Shown one piece after another: positions 12,143 through 32,840 of a DNA stretch of 64,000 nt. Source of the stretch: Amphimedon queenslandica. Lineage: Eukaryota; Porifera; Demospongiae; Haplosclerida; Niphatidae. Below the pieces are notes generated by a model. That model did no database searches and was not told where the DNA came from. It was given only the letters and a program-made list of their open reading frames with translations. The position numbers and the translations under genes are program-made. The stretch covers positions 258,778 to 322,777 of the forward strand of contig NW_003546263.1 of NCBI RefSeq assembly GCF_000090795.2, written 5' to 3'. How positions within the stretch are numbered: position 1 is the first letter of the stretch; every line of letters starts with the position of its first letter.

Positions 12143-13581
12143 CTACTGAATTTGCTCAGAGTAATCAAAATCTCCAGCACTTGCTTGTGAGAGTGAGTGA
12201 TCAGTAGTTTCATACTATAAGAAATACCAATATGTAAAAAAATATTTTATGTAAAAATTTATGTAATTATAAAAACCCACCACTATGGGATATTCTGTCC
12301 CTGTGGGAAAAGCCAACCTCTCCACTCAAGTAATCAACAAACCTTCAAATTAGTATTATCCTCTTCTTCGGAGTCTTCTCCACTTTCAACACCTTTTGCT
12401 ACATTAGTCCCTGGAGGATCCTTAGAGTTGCTATCAAGAAGACGAGCAAGAACATCAGAGCCACCGCCAGTCAAACCAGTCCCTTCAGACACTAGAAACT
12501 TACTATCAGCAAACAAGTTCCCTTTATTTGAGGAAAGAGGTTTTACTGCTGATACCTCGGGTTGCTTAAGAGATGGGATCGAACTGATGGGCGTAACTGC
12601 TGGCGGAGGGATTGAGGATATGGTTGCCATGGTAATGGGAGTTGCTATAGTAACGGGAGTAGCCATGGTAACAGGAGTTGCCGAGGGAATGGAAGAGGGC
12701 GTGAGATGAGGAGGAGTGGCAGGAGTAGGGCTAGCGTTTCTTAGCTGCTGTAGCACGTCATGGAGTAATGGAGTATCTGTGTTATCTTTTAATCCAATAT
12801 CAGCTGCTAACTGATTCCTACCTTTATAGCTTTTGAGCTATATGTATATAAGAGATGAAAAGAAATAGGAGAAGACAGAGAGAAGGTAAAATATGAATAT
12901 GTACAGTATTATCTACTCTTTGACGTGATTCACACATGTACTTACCACGTTAGTCTCTGGATCAAAGACAGAACATGTGAAATCCAGTTCAAAAAACTCT
13001 AAGAATTCTCTAACTAAACCAACAGTGATCTGACCTAATTAGTGAGAGAGAGAGAGGGTAAGCTACACGTACACATAAAGTACTCACCATCTTTCGTTTT
13101 TAGAAAACTTGTCAATCTTTTGTTAACAAGTGAATGAGGTTTCTACAAAAATAGAATACAAAATAGTAATAAATAATCTAAGTCGTACCGTCTTTGATTC
13201 CTGTTCTTCTAAGGCCAGTACTACACTTGCTCTTAACTGAGCCTAGAGATAAAGTCAAAATACATTTATGAACAGTATAAATCAACACTTATAATCACCT
13301 CTGAGACCACACCCACAACATATTATATAAAGTGAGCCTTATACTTTAATACGCTTTTTTACCATAACAACCAATAAATTATGACCAACTCGGAATTCAA
13401 TAACAATAAATGGCTGCTCTTAATCTTTACACAAATAAAACAGATTATCAATATACTGTAATATTAAAAGGTGGGTTTTAATTAGGAGCCTCACTCTAAT
13501 GCTTCCCAGTACACCTTGAGACTCTAAAGTCTGAGCAACCAAATCCCTCAACTCTACATCATCATCCTCTTCGCCCGCCAT
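12143..13581 (-). CDS. CEP43: Centrosomal protein FOP (FGFR1OP/CEP43)
   Basis: FOP is a LisH-domain protein of centrioles and centriolar satellites that anchors microtubules and supports ciliogenesis with CEP350 and EB1. The protein starts MAGEEDDDVELRDLVAQTLE, matching the conserved ELRDL.VQTLE opening of FOP. It continues through ALEEQESKTKPHSLVNKRL, SFLKTKDGQITVGLVREFLE and FFELDFTCSVFDPETNV (LisH dimerisation region), then YKGRNQLAADIGL. A long Pro/Thr/Ser-rich low-complexity region follows (exon about 12756-12340), then an acidic segment. The last exon encodes YETTDHSLSQASAGDFDYSE and stops at 12143-12145. The exon joining just upstream of the last exon is uncertain. The gene is head-to-head with a Golgi mannosidase, with 202 bp between starts. 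Confidence 0.88.
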
Positions 13582-13783
13582 ATTTTTGAAATATGTCACA
13601 TGACTATCACGTGATCGTGCATGACAAAAATAGGCGTGTTTCAAAAAAGCTCACGTGACATTATGATGTTGGTCAATGAGGGCGTGTCCGAAAGATATTC
13701 GCTGGAGCCAGACACCACAGAATAGATACCCGAGGCTCACATTCCTCATTCCTTCTCTCTCTCTCTCTCCCCCTCTCTTAGTC
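13582..13783. promoter_or_regulatory. Putative bidirectional promoter with two CACGTG boxes, CEP43 / mannosidase
   Basis: This 202-bp spacer between divergent start codons contains palindromic CACGTG E-boxes at 13608-13613 and 13652-13657. The second is embedded in tcacgtgac. In animals, bHLH-Zip factors (USF, MITF/TFE, MYC) bind this site. Use here is inferred. A CT-rich tract precedes the mannosidase start. Confidence 0.5.
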
Positions 13784-17808
<4,025 letters not shown>

Positions 17809-17988
17809 TATTATTATTATTGTTATTATTATTATTACTATTACTATTATTATTATTTGCAATAATAAACGCCATTTTTAAATTTAATATTCAAATTTAT
17901 TTTTTTTTAAATAAAAGGCTGAGCTAGGCGTGGTGACTCGTGATTAAAGTTGTCACGTGTCTGCAACTTCTGAGTTTCTTGATTCTTC

Positions 17989-20945
<2,957 letters not shown>

Positions 20946-21222
20946 ACATTATTTGATTATTATAACTATTATTATTATTATTATTATTTTATTATGTATT
21001 TTTATATTTAATAATGAATAATTGTGGATTTATCTATAGCAATATCTATTATACAGACAGTGAATATTATTCCTAGCTGCTTTATTAATATTTTTAAGGC
21101 AAGAAGGACGACTTTTACAAAATGATTTTTAAACTCAAGTGATAAAAGCTTTCTAAGAGAAAGGGATTGAATAATGTTTTCTATATTAAACAAATTATTA
21201 TACAAAAGGGTATGTGAAATTT

Positions 21223-24200
21223 TTAGTCTTCTACTGTGCATTTTCGCTTCTCAGATAAGAATGTCCACAACTTGCATCTTGGCCCTATCCTGTGGTAGGA
21301 TTTAAGCGTGTAAATCGTTAGTCATTCCACAATGAAAAAGAAACTTCACTACTACTAACCTGATTCCAATTTCTTTTAAATCATCTAATGAAATGTGATC
21401 AAGTAGATCAGGATATTCAATTCCTTCTTTGTGAAACTGCAGGTATATGAATCAAGGTACTGTACGTATAAAAAAAAGAAAGTTCCTCATACTTTTTGGA
21501 TTTCTTTCTCATTTAAATGAAACTTTCTAAGGAATATCGACAGCTCATCAGTTTGCTCCCCATAATTCGAATCAGTGTCTAAAAAAAGGACACAGCCATA
21601 ATGAAACAAGCTCTATCTTCCATGTACTAAACAACCTGTACTATACTACACAGACTATACTATACGACTCATGGCATGCAGCATACCTTCATCAATGCTC
21701 TTTCCTTCGTTGCTGCTACCAATAAATTGTCTTAGCATTTCATTCATAGTCTGCTTCATTTTCACCAACTCTTCCAACAGCGCCACATTTTCCTCTGAAG
21801 CTGATTGAAACATTCTCTGTAGTTTCTCAAATCTACATGTATATGTACCAAGTAGATTGATGCATCATAAAATGTACATACTGTAATTAACTATAAGCTA
21901 ATTTCTATATATCATCATTACTGTCTACACTTAAATCAGCCCATGCTACCTTGGATCACTGATCATTCCTGATCCCACGCTACAGAAATCAAGGACTTGA
22001 GGATGATCATTCTCTTCAGTAGAAAACGTATTGCTAACATCTATAAAAGAGATTGGTTTCTTCATATGCTAACACCACAAGAGGCATGCAATGTGCTATA
22101 CCACTAACCAGGAGTGATGGCCTTCAGTGCAACATGCATGCCAAATTTCACAACATTTTCTATAGCAAACATGCGATGTGGCGGGGTCCCATGACGTTTA
22201 ATAGCCAATGTCACCTACAAATTAGATTTTTTAATATTATAAGTATGACATTATGTGATCATAATTGCCTCATTGGGAAGTATTAGGAGCATCTGCTCAA
22301 CTTCGTGGTGGATGGCAGCATCATGCAAGCACAACTCGGATAAAGGCATTAGTATCCTCTGCATGTCACTGCTGCAGTTACTCTCACTATAAGTTAGGAG
22401 GCTGTTAAAGACCATGTCAAGGTGTTCCTAGAAAGAGAAAGAGACCTCCTCCACCTTCTTTGTCATGTGTATTGTGTACCATGGTCAAATGCAAGCTGGG
22501 GATCTTTTCTTGTAAAGTCTTTTGAACGTTTTTGCAAATCTATTTTACATAAGAAAATAAATTCACCCGGGCAATAAAAAAGGATTTCACCATTTCTCTG
22601 TCTTTTGAGAGGACAATATTCAGCAGCTCTTTTGTCTCAGAGTCCCATAAAACACGACTAAAATCTATCGACATAAAGTGAAATCACAATTAGTGCTGTA
22701 TACATAATAGTTCAAGGACGTACCACTTCTTGAGAAAACCCCGTCATTAGTGCTACTGGTTGGGGTTTCACCCTCGCTACTCCCTTCAGCCATCTCGTTA
22801 GAATTTGAAAACTTTCTTTGGGTACTTGCGCTTTTACTTCTCTCTAAAATCGACTTACTGCAAAACAATAAAAAAGTGAATAAACTGTATATACATGTAC
22901 ATGCAAGGCTGCCTCTACTATATCCATCTGATGGCATACATGTAGTTCACACTCACCTAGCTCCAGGAGTAGAATTAGAGGACATAGTTAGTTCTTTATC
23001 ATGTTCAGCACTAGGGAGGGCCCCAGGGAACACTATAATGATAATCACAATACTTTAACTAATAATGCGCTTGGAAGAGCATTACTGGATTTGCTTCTCA
23101 TAAATTCCGGGGGAGCATCAGATACGTTCACTTTTTTCTTCTTCCTGCGATATTTTAAAATAATTTTCGTTACACCAAATGTCCCTACTACCTTGTTATG
23201 AAAGAGTTCTGCAACAGCTCAGACACAATTGCCCTTTTCGAAGGCTCAGGCTCAAAACAGCTCAACAGGAAGGATTTCAGCTCTTTCGATAGCACATCAG
23301 GGATTTCAGGATGCTCCTTGAACGTCCCGACTTTAAAAACGGCAGCTTCCGGTGGGCCAAGCTATTTATTAATAGGACTCAGTAGCAATGTATAATGAGA
23401 ATATATTTACATACCTCAAAGAATGGTGGCTTCCCCGTCACCATTTCAATTACAGTGCAGCCCAGTGACCATACGTCAGCCTAGAAAAAAACACAGCAAT
23501 ATTGATTATAATTATTGTTCGTCAGTTTTGAGAAAATACACAAAATGGTGGATTTAGATGCAGATGGGCTTACAGGCGGTCCATAGCCTCTTTGACCACT
23601 GGCTATCACTTCAGGGGCCATGAATTGAAATGTTCCTAGAAAACACAAATAATGAATTATTAACAAACAATCAAAAGTAGTTGCCTTTAAATGAAGTGGT
23701 CTGGACTTGTAGACCCACGAGTCTCTTTGAAGTACCAAAATCGGATATTTTAATCTGTCCACTGTACATATTGACAAGCACGTTGTCTCCCTTAATGTCC
23801 CGATGGACAATCTTTTGATTATGAAGATACCCAAGACCTTTCAGTATCTGCCTCGTATAATGTCTAATGGTCCCTTCATCATTAATGAGTGGGCCCCATG
23901 TGAACTTTAACAAATGGGAGAGGCTACCTAAAATCATTATTATTAATATTATTACTGGTATTATTATTATTATTTATTATTATTAATATTAATCTATAAT
24001 TAATCACTGTAGGCGTGTACCTCCTGGGACTTGCTCCATGAATATTCTAAATATACCGCCGTCAGAATAAGCACCAAAATACTGCACAATGTTTTCGTGT
24101 TGTAAGTGGCGATGCAATTGTATTTCTTCTTCAAGCGACTGGAACTGCCTATAATAAAATGAGAATGATACTATACTACATGTACAACAAACAGGCTGCT

Positions 24201-27095
24201 AAAATGGCTAAAATATCTATACAGTAATTTTTGCTAGGTAGAAATGATTCCAAGCTCAAATTTTTAGTTAAGGCCATTTAAAGATGAGCCAATTTTTGAA
24301 ATATTCCCTGTACTATAGCCCATGGTTTTTTCCAAAAATTGGCTCCAAAATCACCCCCAATTTTTATTACATTTTCTGATACATATTGATGTCCTTATAC
24401 TGTGTAGAAAGTTTGAGCTGATTCCGACTTCAATTTTTCGAGTTATGGCCATTTTAAGAAAACATCAAAATTCTAAAAAAATTCATGTACTATAGCCCAT
24501 GGTTTTTTCCAAAAAATGGCTCCAAAATCACCCCCAATTTTTATTAACTTTTCTGATACATATTGATGTCCTTATGCTGTGTAGAAAGTTTGAGCTGATT
24601 CTGACTTCAATTTTTCAAGTTATGGCCATTTGAAGAAAACATCAAAATTTTGAAAAAATCCCTGAACTATAGCCCATAGTTTTTTTCAAAAAATGGCCCC
24701 GAAATCACCCCCAATTTTTATTACATTTTCTGATACATACTGATGTTCTTATGCTGTGTAGAAAGTTTGAGGTGATTCCGACTTCAATTTTTCAAGTTAT
24801 GGCCATTTTAAGAAAACGTCAGAGTTCTAGAAAAATCCCTGTACTATAGCCCATGATTTTTTTCAAAAATGGCTCCGAAATCACTCCCAAATTTTATTAC
24901 ATTTTCTGATACATATTGATGTCCTTATGCTGTGTAGAAAGTTTGAGCTGATTCTGACTTCAATTTTTCAAGTTATGGCCATTTTAAGAAATCATCAAAT
25001 TTTTGAAAAAATCCCTGTACTATAGCCCATGGTTTTTTTTCAAAAAATGGCCCCAAAATCACCCCCAATTTTTATTACATTTTTTGATACACATTGATGT
25101 CTTTATGCTGTCAATAGAGTTAGAGTTGATTCTGAGCTCAAAATTTTGAGATTTGAGTTATGGCCATTTAAAAAAAACGAGACAATTAGTGTCCTCATAT
25201 TACCCTTCAGTTCTTTCTGGTATTTCCTTGATGGCCATCTTCTTCTTTGTAACCAGATCAATGGCGGAATACACTATTCCAAAGGAACCTTTTCCCAGCA
25301 CCACTGGTTCGTGAAGGTCGTTCAACTCGTACTCAAACTCAACTGTGTCTTCTTCATCGATTGTCATGCGCCGGGTCAGTTTCGAAGAACCACTTTTCTC
25401 GAGTTTCGTGCTATCCATTAGACTCAGAATCAACTGAAAAACCCTACAAATAGAGGCAGAATTTTTTTCTCTTAACATAACATGAATACTGACTTGGAAC
25501 ATTGCAATTCTGATGAGAAAAACATCTGAAAATCATCACTGTACTTATCCAGTACGTATAAAAATAGTCCTCGATTGTCTCTCTTTATGATACTACAAAA
25601 TACATGTAATTAATGATACTAATAAAGTAATGATAATAAAATCTCTAACCTGACGTTCCTGACACATGCTATTTCATAGGCCCATTCACTGACAACCTAA
25701 CAGGAATTATTATTACTAACACACACAAAGCAACTATTAACATTTCACATTAACAGATATACATGTGCTTCTCTCCCTCCCTCCCTCTCTCTCTCTCTCT
25801 TATGGAAAAACTATGGCCAATAATGATGCATGCATAAAATAAAACATGTATATCACATACTACATCATCTTCATCTGACATTTGGTACCAAATCTCTATT
25901 TTCTAGAATTAAAAAAATTAAATAATAAAGTCAATGATGATCCATGAGACTCACTGCTGTAGAACTGCTGCTTGCTTCGTGAAGAGCAATGTAACTGGGA
26001 ATATACTGGTACTCACTTACATTCTGGGGATTAGGCTCAAACAAAAGAATCTGTTAGCAAAAATATATAAATAAATACATATACATGTACTTGTTTAAAA
26101 AGAAGGCTACACTGTATAAAGACAGACTCCATTTCAACCATAACTTACAGGGAACTGGCTATTTGAGTACTGATCCTTTGTTGCTTCAATGAGGAACTCC
26201 ATCCAAAACTCAAACACTTTTGCTTCCTGAGACATGGGAGCATCCTCACTAGTAACTCTGAACTGACTTATCAACTGTATATTACTGATGGTTGATTTCA
26301 GATACCTATATGTGTACGTGTACTTTTAATTGAGAAAATAGAAATACATGCACACACACTCTAATGCTAGTAGAGTAGGCACATGCAATAATAATACGCA
26401 CTACATGCACATGTACATGTAATAGATGAAGAGAAATCGTAGTAGCATTAACAACCCTAATCACTATAACCACTATCCACTAACCAGTATGGTGGACGGA
26501 GTTTAAACATGCACTCTGCCGCATGACTGGCTTTCTGGTAATCTTCAGCCAGGACACTTATTTCAAAGAACGTAGCTACCGTCCAGTAGTCAGTCTGGGA
26601 ATCAAGGTTTCCCTTTCGTCCGATTAAAAGATTCAAAGTCATAGCTATGGAAATTGGAATGAAATTAACATTATACTTATTATAACAAACATTATTTTTT
26701 ACCAATGCTCCTTAACTCGGCGCTGTTTTCAAATTTCTCTCCAGAGACTACAAGTAAGGTTGCCAGATTAATCCCTGCATATTCATTGGGCTGTATATCA
26801 AATCCTTTCCGATACCTACAATGGAACAAACACATGCATCACTACTCCCAAATCAGTAATGCTTATTCTTATTGTGTTTGTTCCAATACTTATCATTAAC
26901 AGTTGCTAAACACTCCAAGCCCTTGCAGTCAATAGTGCATAGCAAGTATGGCATAGTAAGGGTATACCATAGGATGGCTTTATCTCTGCTCCCTGTATCA
27001 GTGTGACCGGATTCAACAAACTTGTCCTTGTATATTCTGCCACAGAGACAGAGAGTGTCTGGTTCATGATTCTCCTTAACTTCCAATAGCTACAC

Positions 27096-27145
<50 letters not shown>

Positions 27146-28720
27146 TAATAATAATAACAGCATTGTGATTATCATACATGCTAACCTTTTCTAGAACTGA
27201 CAGAGCGTGATCCCTGTCACCCTCTTTATTTCTTCGATTTAGTGCAAAAGCATATTGTACCTGGACTGGAGCCTTCAAAGCCTTAAAATTAAGAGCATTA
27301 AAAATATAAAAATCAACTTTTATTTAGGCATACAATACATAACCCAAGGCAAATATCTTAGATATAACACTTGTATTGGTAATAGCTGTGTTGGTTTTTA
27401 CTATAGTAGTACCTGCTCGTGGCTGGGAAGCTTTTCAGCAAGAAGAACCATATTTTCATACGCTTGAATGTCCCGATATGAAAGTAACAGTGACAGAAGA
27501 ATATCAGCTGTAAACAGGCGAGGGTCTTCATCTATCCATGACTGGAGGCGAAGCAATTCCTGTAATGATCACATGATATCATTAGTCATTCTATCAATGC
27601 TACTAGAAAGTATATATCTATTATCTCTGTTGATCATTAAATAGTCCTTCCAAGTTCAACTATTTTCTAAATTCTTACCTCCTTCAACTCCGATCCTTTT
27701 AAGCTTTCCCGAGCTTTTCTTAGTTGACGTAGAAACTGTTCCTTGTGCTGCTTTCTACAAAACAAATAATAATAATAATAATAATAAATTACCTTTAATT
27801 TATAAAGGTTCGGTGAATAGCATGCACATTACTTGCAAGCACAGCCCCTTACTTGTATTGAGTCTCCATGTCTCGGAGAAGTGTTCTGAACTTCACTTCC
27901 AGAGACATATTTGAGCCCTTGGGTTTAAAACCGTCTCCGTTTTTACCATCTAAAACCAAACACTTCCCATCGCTGTCAACAGAGTAAGGCAGGTATATGT
28001 AGGAGGTGAGTTTGGGCTACATATACAAGAGATAATAATGATTAGTCCTGCTTGTGAGTAGACAATAATTAAATTATCTTGAATAGCTATTGAGACAACA
28101 ATAAATACATCATTCACAGCATTACTTGGTACAATATAAAACAGGGGATGTACATGTATGCAACATCATGACTTTATCATGACATTGACACCACTCACAC
28201 TGTACAATCAGCATTTACTACCAGTGCACATGCAGGTGTGTAAAAATAAACTTTAGTGTTCCTAATTAACCACAACCATTTTAATAATTAAAGTATACAA
28301 AGTGATAGTCTTTGATGAACATACATAATGTATTTATTCATAAGGTCCAAGTCTCTACTTATTCCTTACATTAAATGCTCCGCCTCGTAGCCCTCCACTT
28401 GCTCCACTCTCCAAATAAGTGACAATGTTTTGCTTCATTTCAAAGCTCTCCCTCAGCCCCAAGTGATAAAATAGTTTGGCTTGGCAGGCACGATCTGTCA
28501 CGTCAGCAACAGCAACGTTCGAGGAATAGAATTTATCCAGTGCATCTGTCTCCCCAAAGTCCAACTTTTCAAAGGCGATCCTTTCTACAATGTAGTCCAA
28601 CTCGTTGGCCACTTCTTGAAGGACGTTAAAACACTTTCTTCCTTCCCTGGTATCGGGTATAACCGTCACTATTACCTGCTGCTCTCTTACACTTCTCTGA
28701 AGCTTCACCTTGGAAGACAT
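21223..28720 (-). CDS. Apoptosis signal-regulating kinase (MAP3K5/6/15 family)
   Basis: Stress-activated MAP3K that phosphorylates MKK4/7 and MKK3/6 upstream of JNK and p38. The N-terminal exon (28720 down to 28370) encodes [20 protein letters not shown] and then [37 protein letters not shown], the conserved opening of ASK proteins before the thioredoxin-binding and TPR regulatory regions. Kinase exons give [20 protein letters not shown] (Gly loop), MAIKEIPE (lysine), [12 protein letters not shown] (catalytic loop), ISDFGTSK (DFG) and [19 protein letters not shown] (activation segment end). A Ser-rich linker near 22800 follows. The last two exons form a SAM-like segment, [20 protein letters not shown], then [14 protein letters not shown], as in ASK1/2/3. 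The stop complements 21223-21225. An in-frame upstream ATG at 28759 would add 13 residues. A large intron (about 24170-25205) holds a satellite-like array. The single gene probably represents the ancestor of the three vertebrate ASKs. Confidence 0.93.
24200..25190. repeat. Tandem array, period about 177 bp
   Basis: At least five units lie head-to-tail in an ASK1 intron. The marker ctatagccca recurs with tac- (or aac-) starts at 24311, 24488, 24665, 24842 and 25018, giving steps of 177, 177, 177 and 176 bp. Each unit also has tggctccaaaatcaccccca, ttctgatacatattgatgtc, cttatgctgtgtagaaagtt and caagttatggccattttaag. The near-constant period indicates recent unequal exchange. Shorter copies occur at 31490-31850 and related units elsewhere. 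Confidence 0.9.
27095..27159. repeat. (AAT)n microsatellite
   Basis: A run of about 60 bp of AAT (with one AAC) in an ASK1 intron. Confidence 0.9.
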
Positions 28721-28883
28721 TTTTAGTAAAGGAGCCACGCCTATGAAATGACGCATCATAATTTATCAATTAAAAATTAGATATTAAATCATCAATCAAA
28801 AATCATTGCAGCAAAAAGATACTTTTTACTGTAAAAAAAATTTCTGACTATTTTGTAGCATGAGGAATGTATGGAGAACATAA

Positions 28884-31800
28884 TCAGGCACTGATGTCTT
28901 GTCTGTAGTCTTGGCAGAGGTTTGATAAACTGGTAGGAATGATGCAATTAAGATAGCTGAAACCATTCCACACGTCGCCTTCCAAATAAAACCAAAGAAA
29001 AGAAAATATATACAGAGTTAGGAGGAGAACCAGCCCAGTTATCAACAGGGCTATCTTTCCAAGTAATGAAGACTTTGCCTTTTGATTAGGAAATCTCAAA
29101 GAGTTAAACTCAGTCATACAGTCATGCTGTGGGATGTAATGAATCTGAATGAAGCTGAACATCATTCCAAACAGAAAGCCACCAATTCGAGCGTAGTTAT
29201 CAATGTATGGTAGAAACCCGATTAGAAACAGGAGTATGACAATGATGGAGTACTTAAGCATTTCAAGCCAGGCCCTGTCAAAGAAGCTCCAATGATAAAT
29301 GATGAAAATGAGGAAGAACGCTATCACTCCAAACATTGATGCAGCTGGGCCAACCTGTTTAAATGAAAATTATGAAAATAGTACAGTCAACAAAGTACAC
29401 ATTAGTGAGATTACCTCAGCAGAGTAGGGAACAAACAAAGCACTGATGATGTTTCCTCCAATTCCACTTCCTATGTAGAGCGTAGCAGTAGCAAGCCAAC
29501 CAAGGTACTTCTCCAGATCTCGAAGGATGTAGAAATTGAAAATGATTGTCAATAATACGTGAAAAATCCTATCAGAAAAAAAACTCCAAATGAACTAAGT
29601 ATTTTAAAGGGTTGTTACCCAGCATGGAGAAAGACAGCTAGGCCTAGCCTTTGGATTTGGTCTGGAGTCTTACCAAAAGGAGTCAAGCCACAAATGCCCT
29701 TCAAACAGTTAACCTATGTATGCAATGAATCAAAATGGTTGCAAATGACACATGTGTACTTGTGAGCAAAGAAAAGCATCTTTATGAAACTTTCCTTCAA
29801 GGAAATCGCAGTGCTCCTGCGACGTGATTATACACTGAGCCTGTATCCCCACACAGCAAGGCCGTCCTGTTACTCGACAGGACAGGTGCTCAGAGTTAGA
29901 AGCCACCGAATCAGTGCATATCTAAATGAAGAGAATGTAAATGTGACGCTGTTTTTTTGCTTGAGTTACAAATAAGTTCTACATAATAATAATAATAATA
30001 ATATGCTTACTGGCCATCCAGTTACATTGGCAGACATCCATCTTGGATCAACACTTGGATTAGGTGATGTACAAGTTCTATGGTTAGAAAGTAAATGATA
30101 ATAATATAATAATATGATAGGCAAGAAGCAAATAACCTTGGGGATGTTCCACAGACAGCTCTATTACTATAGCGGGAGGTATCCAGTTCTGTACTGTTGT
30201 CAAAGATCACGAAATCAGCTAGCCCAATCTGTCCCAATCAATAAATATTCCAGCAGAATAAAATAAGTTGGACCATACCTCACTAGGACAGTCAGTGTTT
30301 GAAAGAGTTTGAACACAACCGGAGGAGTCCCTCCTAACACAGCAACCTGACAGAGACTCTCTTTGATTAATGGAGTTTATCACATTCTGTATTGGATCAT
30401 ATCTCCTCATGCAAGGGCCGTAATTAGCTCCCAGGAGAACTAGTGATGCCTGATAAGTTATAAAGAGGATTTGGTCATGAAAAAAAACATGAGAACACTT
30501 ACCCTATCAGGTCCGGCCCATATATTAGGTGTAATGTTCTTCTCGACGACGTGAACTGATAAATCAGAAAGTTGGATCTATTTTCAATAACAATAGCAAT
30601 AGTAATGCAATACATACACGTATCAAGTATACACTGACCAAAGCTCTTTCAGTGTAAGGAACATATCTCAATGGGGCGAAACCGTGTACAGACAATGTCA
30701 ATAGAACAATGATTATTTGCACAACAGTGACCCAGTATGTAAACAAGGGCCTATGACAGGTGGATACAATCACCTTCACAAAAATGCAATTCTCTTTACC
30801 AGCGAGCTGCTTTCTTCCACATCTCATTTAGTTTGGCCCTCCTGACCTTGTTAACTCCTCGATATTGAAAGTTTGATACTCTCAGTGGGATGTACTCGTT
30901 GAACTGGTTCCAACGGGACTTACGGAGATCATTCAATTCGTGCAACTTATACGATGACACAGGGATCCTCCTCTTCAATGCACTCACTACGCATACACAT
31001 TATCATAAAATGCTACAAAATTTATGTTCTTAGCTCACATCCAAAGTCTGCAGCTTCTTCTTCCTCTGCAGCTTCTTCACCATCGGTTCTGTCACAAAAT
31101 ATTATACTATAAAAATATTATAATAATTACAAAACAGCCTACCCTTCGCATGGGGTCTCCTTCTTTAAGTATATATCTTTACCAAAAAACATGTCTTCAG
31201 ACTTAAATATAAAAAAAAAGAATAATTACAACAGTTCAATAAGCACATATTGAATGACAAGTCAACACTTAATTTGCAACTGTCAGACAGTGAAGCTTCA
31301 CTGCATGTAACTGTTGACACTTACTCCAATGTCACTGATATCACCGTCTATAAATTCATCGTCAGACGACTCGTCGTATAGTTTTGATTCAGTAGCAGCA
31401 ACAGCTCCTTTTTTCTAATTTAATAAAATGATTAAAAAAAGCTAGCATTCTTTACTAAAACATAAGTGAAAAACCAATTTCTAAAAACTAGCCAGTTTTT
31501 GAAAAAAAGCAAAAGCTATAGCCCACGGTTTTTTCCAAAAAATGGCTCCGAAATCATCCCCAATTTTTATTACATTTTCTGATACATACTGATGTCCTTA
31601 GCCTATGTAGAAAGTTTGAGGTGATTCCGACTAAAACTTTTAAGTTATGGCCATTTTTTAAAATGTTTCATTTTCTGAAAAATTCCCTGTGCTATAGCCC
31701 ATGGTTTTTTTAAAAAAATGGCTCCGAAATCACCCCCAATTTTTATCACATTCTCTGATACATATTGATGTCTTTATGCTGTGTAGAAAGTTTGAGGTGA

Positions 31801-32840
31801 TTCGGAGTTCAAATTCTCAAGTTATGACCAGTTTTAATAACTGGCTAATCCATCATGTAATACTATGCTACAGAATGTTTCACATGTTTTTTAGTAACTA
31901 AATACAACCCCAAGTATATAAACACCTTGGGACTAAAACACCACTAATATCATGGTCAATCGATCACACACTATCATCCCTAACCTTATTGTATAAATAC
32001 TTCAAGGCTAGCCAGGCCTGATCCCAAAATCCTCCTTTATCTTTTAGCAACTCATGCACATCTTCAGCATGAGGCATGTTACTGGATAATTCTTTAATAG
32101 TTATACAATTCTCGTCCTCCAATCGCCCAGTGTCTGGCTCCTCCTCACCAAATACATGTGTATGTCTAAAATAAAAGGATTTCCATACATACATGTACAT
32201 GTACATTGCTGATACGAGTATATGTACATGTACACGTAATAGTTTCAAACCTTTGCGACGTGCTAGGTTCATCAGTCTCTGAAGAAGGGTCTCTCGATTT
32301 TTGTTGCGATATCAGTATATGTTTCTTGTCGCATAATCTATTCAGACATGTTTCAATAGCTACAATACACAAAATATAAACAAATGAAACAGATATTTAC
32401 AAATAAAAATCAATAATAATTATTACTGCAATCTATTCAATACAATACCTTCATCGCCACTCATTAAAGCTACAGCCAATTTAGACGGAATGCGATCTTT
32501 AATCTTTTTCTTCTCCACTAGGTACTCCAATTGCCCCATGACCATTCGGCGCTGTACAGCGTTCCAGTACACCTCTTGGACAGATGTGAGCTTGAAACCA
32601 GTAAACTCCAACAACTTACTACACGAACAGCCAAGAGTTTATACATTACAATAAAAACAATAGTAACTATTATATGTATGTATACCTAAAAAGGTAACAT
32701 CCAAACCATTTCAGACAGTTTTTATACTTCGTCTCCTGGGGAACAGTCTCCACTAACAAGTCCTTTATCTCAATATCGAGAGGATCTTGGCTATTATTTC
32801 GACCTTCATCAGATTCGCTGCATATTTCTTCCAGCTCCAT
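28884..32840 (-). CDS. Inactive rhomboid protein (iRhom, RHBDF family)
   Basis: iRhoms are ER/Golgi multi-pass pseudoproteases that in vertebrates escort ADAM17 and control EGFR ligand traffic. After the first membrane helix (RPLFTYWVTVVQIIIVLLTL) come iRhom-homology stretches: RYDPIQNVINSINQRESLSG, CCVRRDSSGCVQTLSNTDCP, CRVTGRPCCVGIQAQCIITS, QEHCDFLEG and NCLKGICGLTPFGKTPDQI. The rhomboid core follows: LAVFLHAGIFHVLLTIIFNF, YILRDLEKYLGW, VPYSAEVGPAASMFGVIAFF and YIDNYARIGGFLFGMMFSFI. GPAAS stands where active rhomboids have GxSx, and ARIGG where vertebrate iRhoms keep AHISG. The N-terminal cytosolic part (32840 to about 30970) is joined by phase-consistent exons from MELEEICSESDEGRNNSQDP. 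It includes an acidic SDDEFIDGDISDIG segment but is poorly conserved. A separate gene ending at 31964 cannot be fully excluded. Confidence 0.88.
31490..31850. repeat. Two units of the 177-bp repeat
   Basis: gctatagccca markers at 31515 and 31691 (176 bp apart) with the same tggctccgaaatcaccccca and tgtagaaagtttgaggtgat modules as the ASK1 intron array. They lie in an intron of iRhom. Confidence 0.85.

Noticed and set aside
12428-12709. 93-residue plus-strand frame (Met/Gly/Val-rich)
   Set aside because: It is the antisense of the CEP43 Pro/Thr/Ser-rich exon, which is supported by homologous flanking exons.
31964-32840. A separate unknown gene upstream of iRhom
   Set aside because: All exons from 32840 to 30960 can be joined to iRhom in matching phases, and the in-frame stop at 31964 is avoided by a gttagg donor. 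A single gene is the simpler reading, though not proven.
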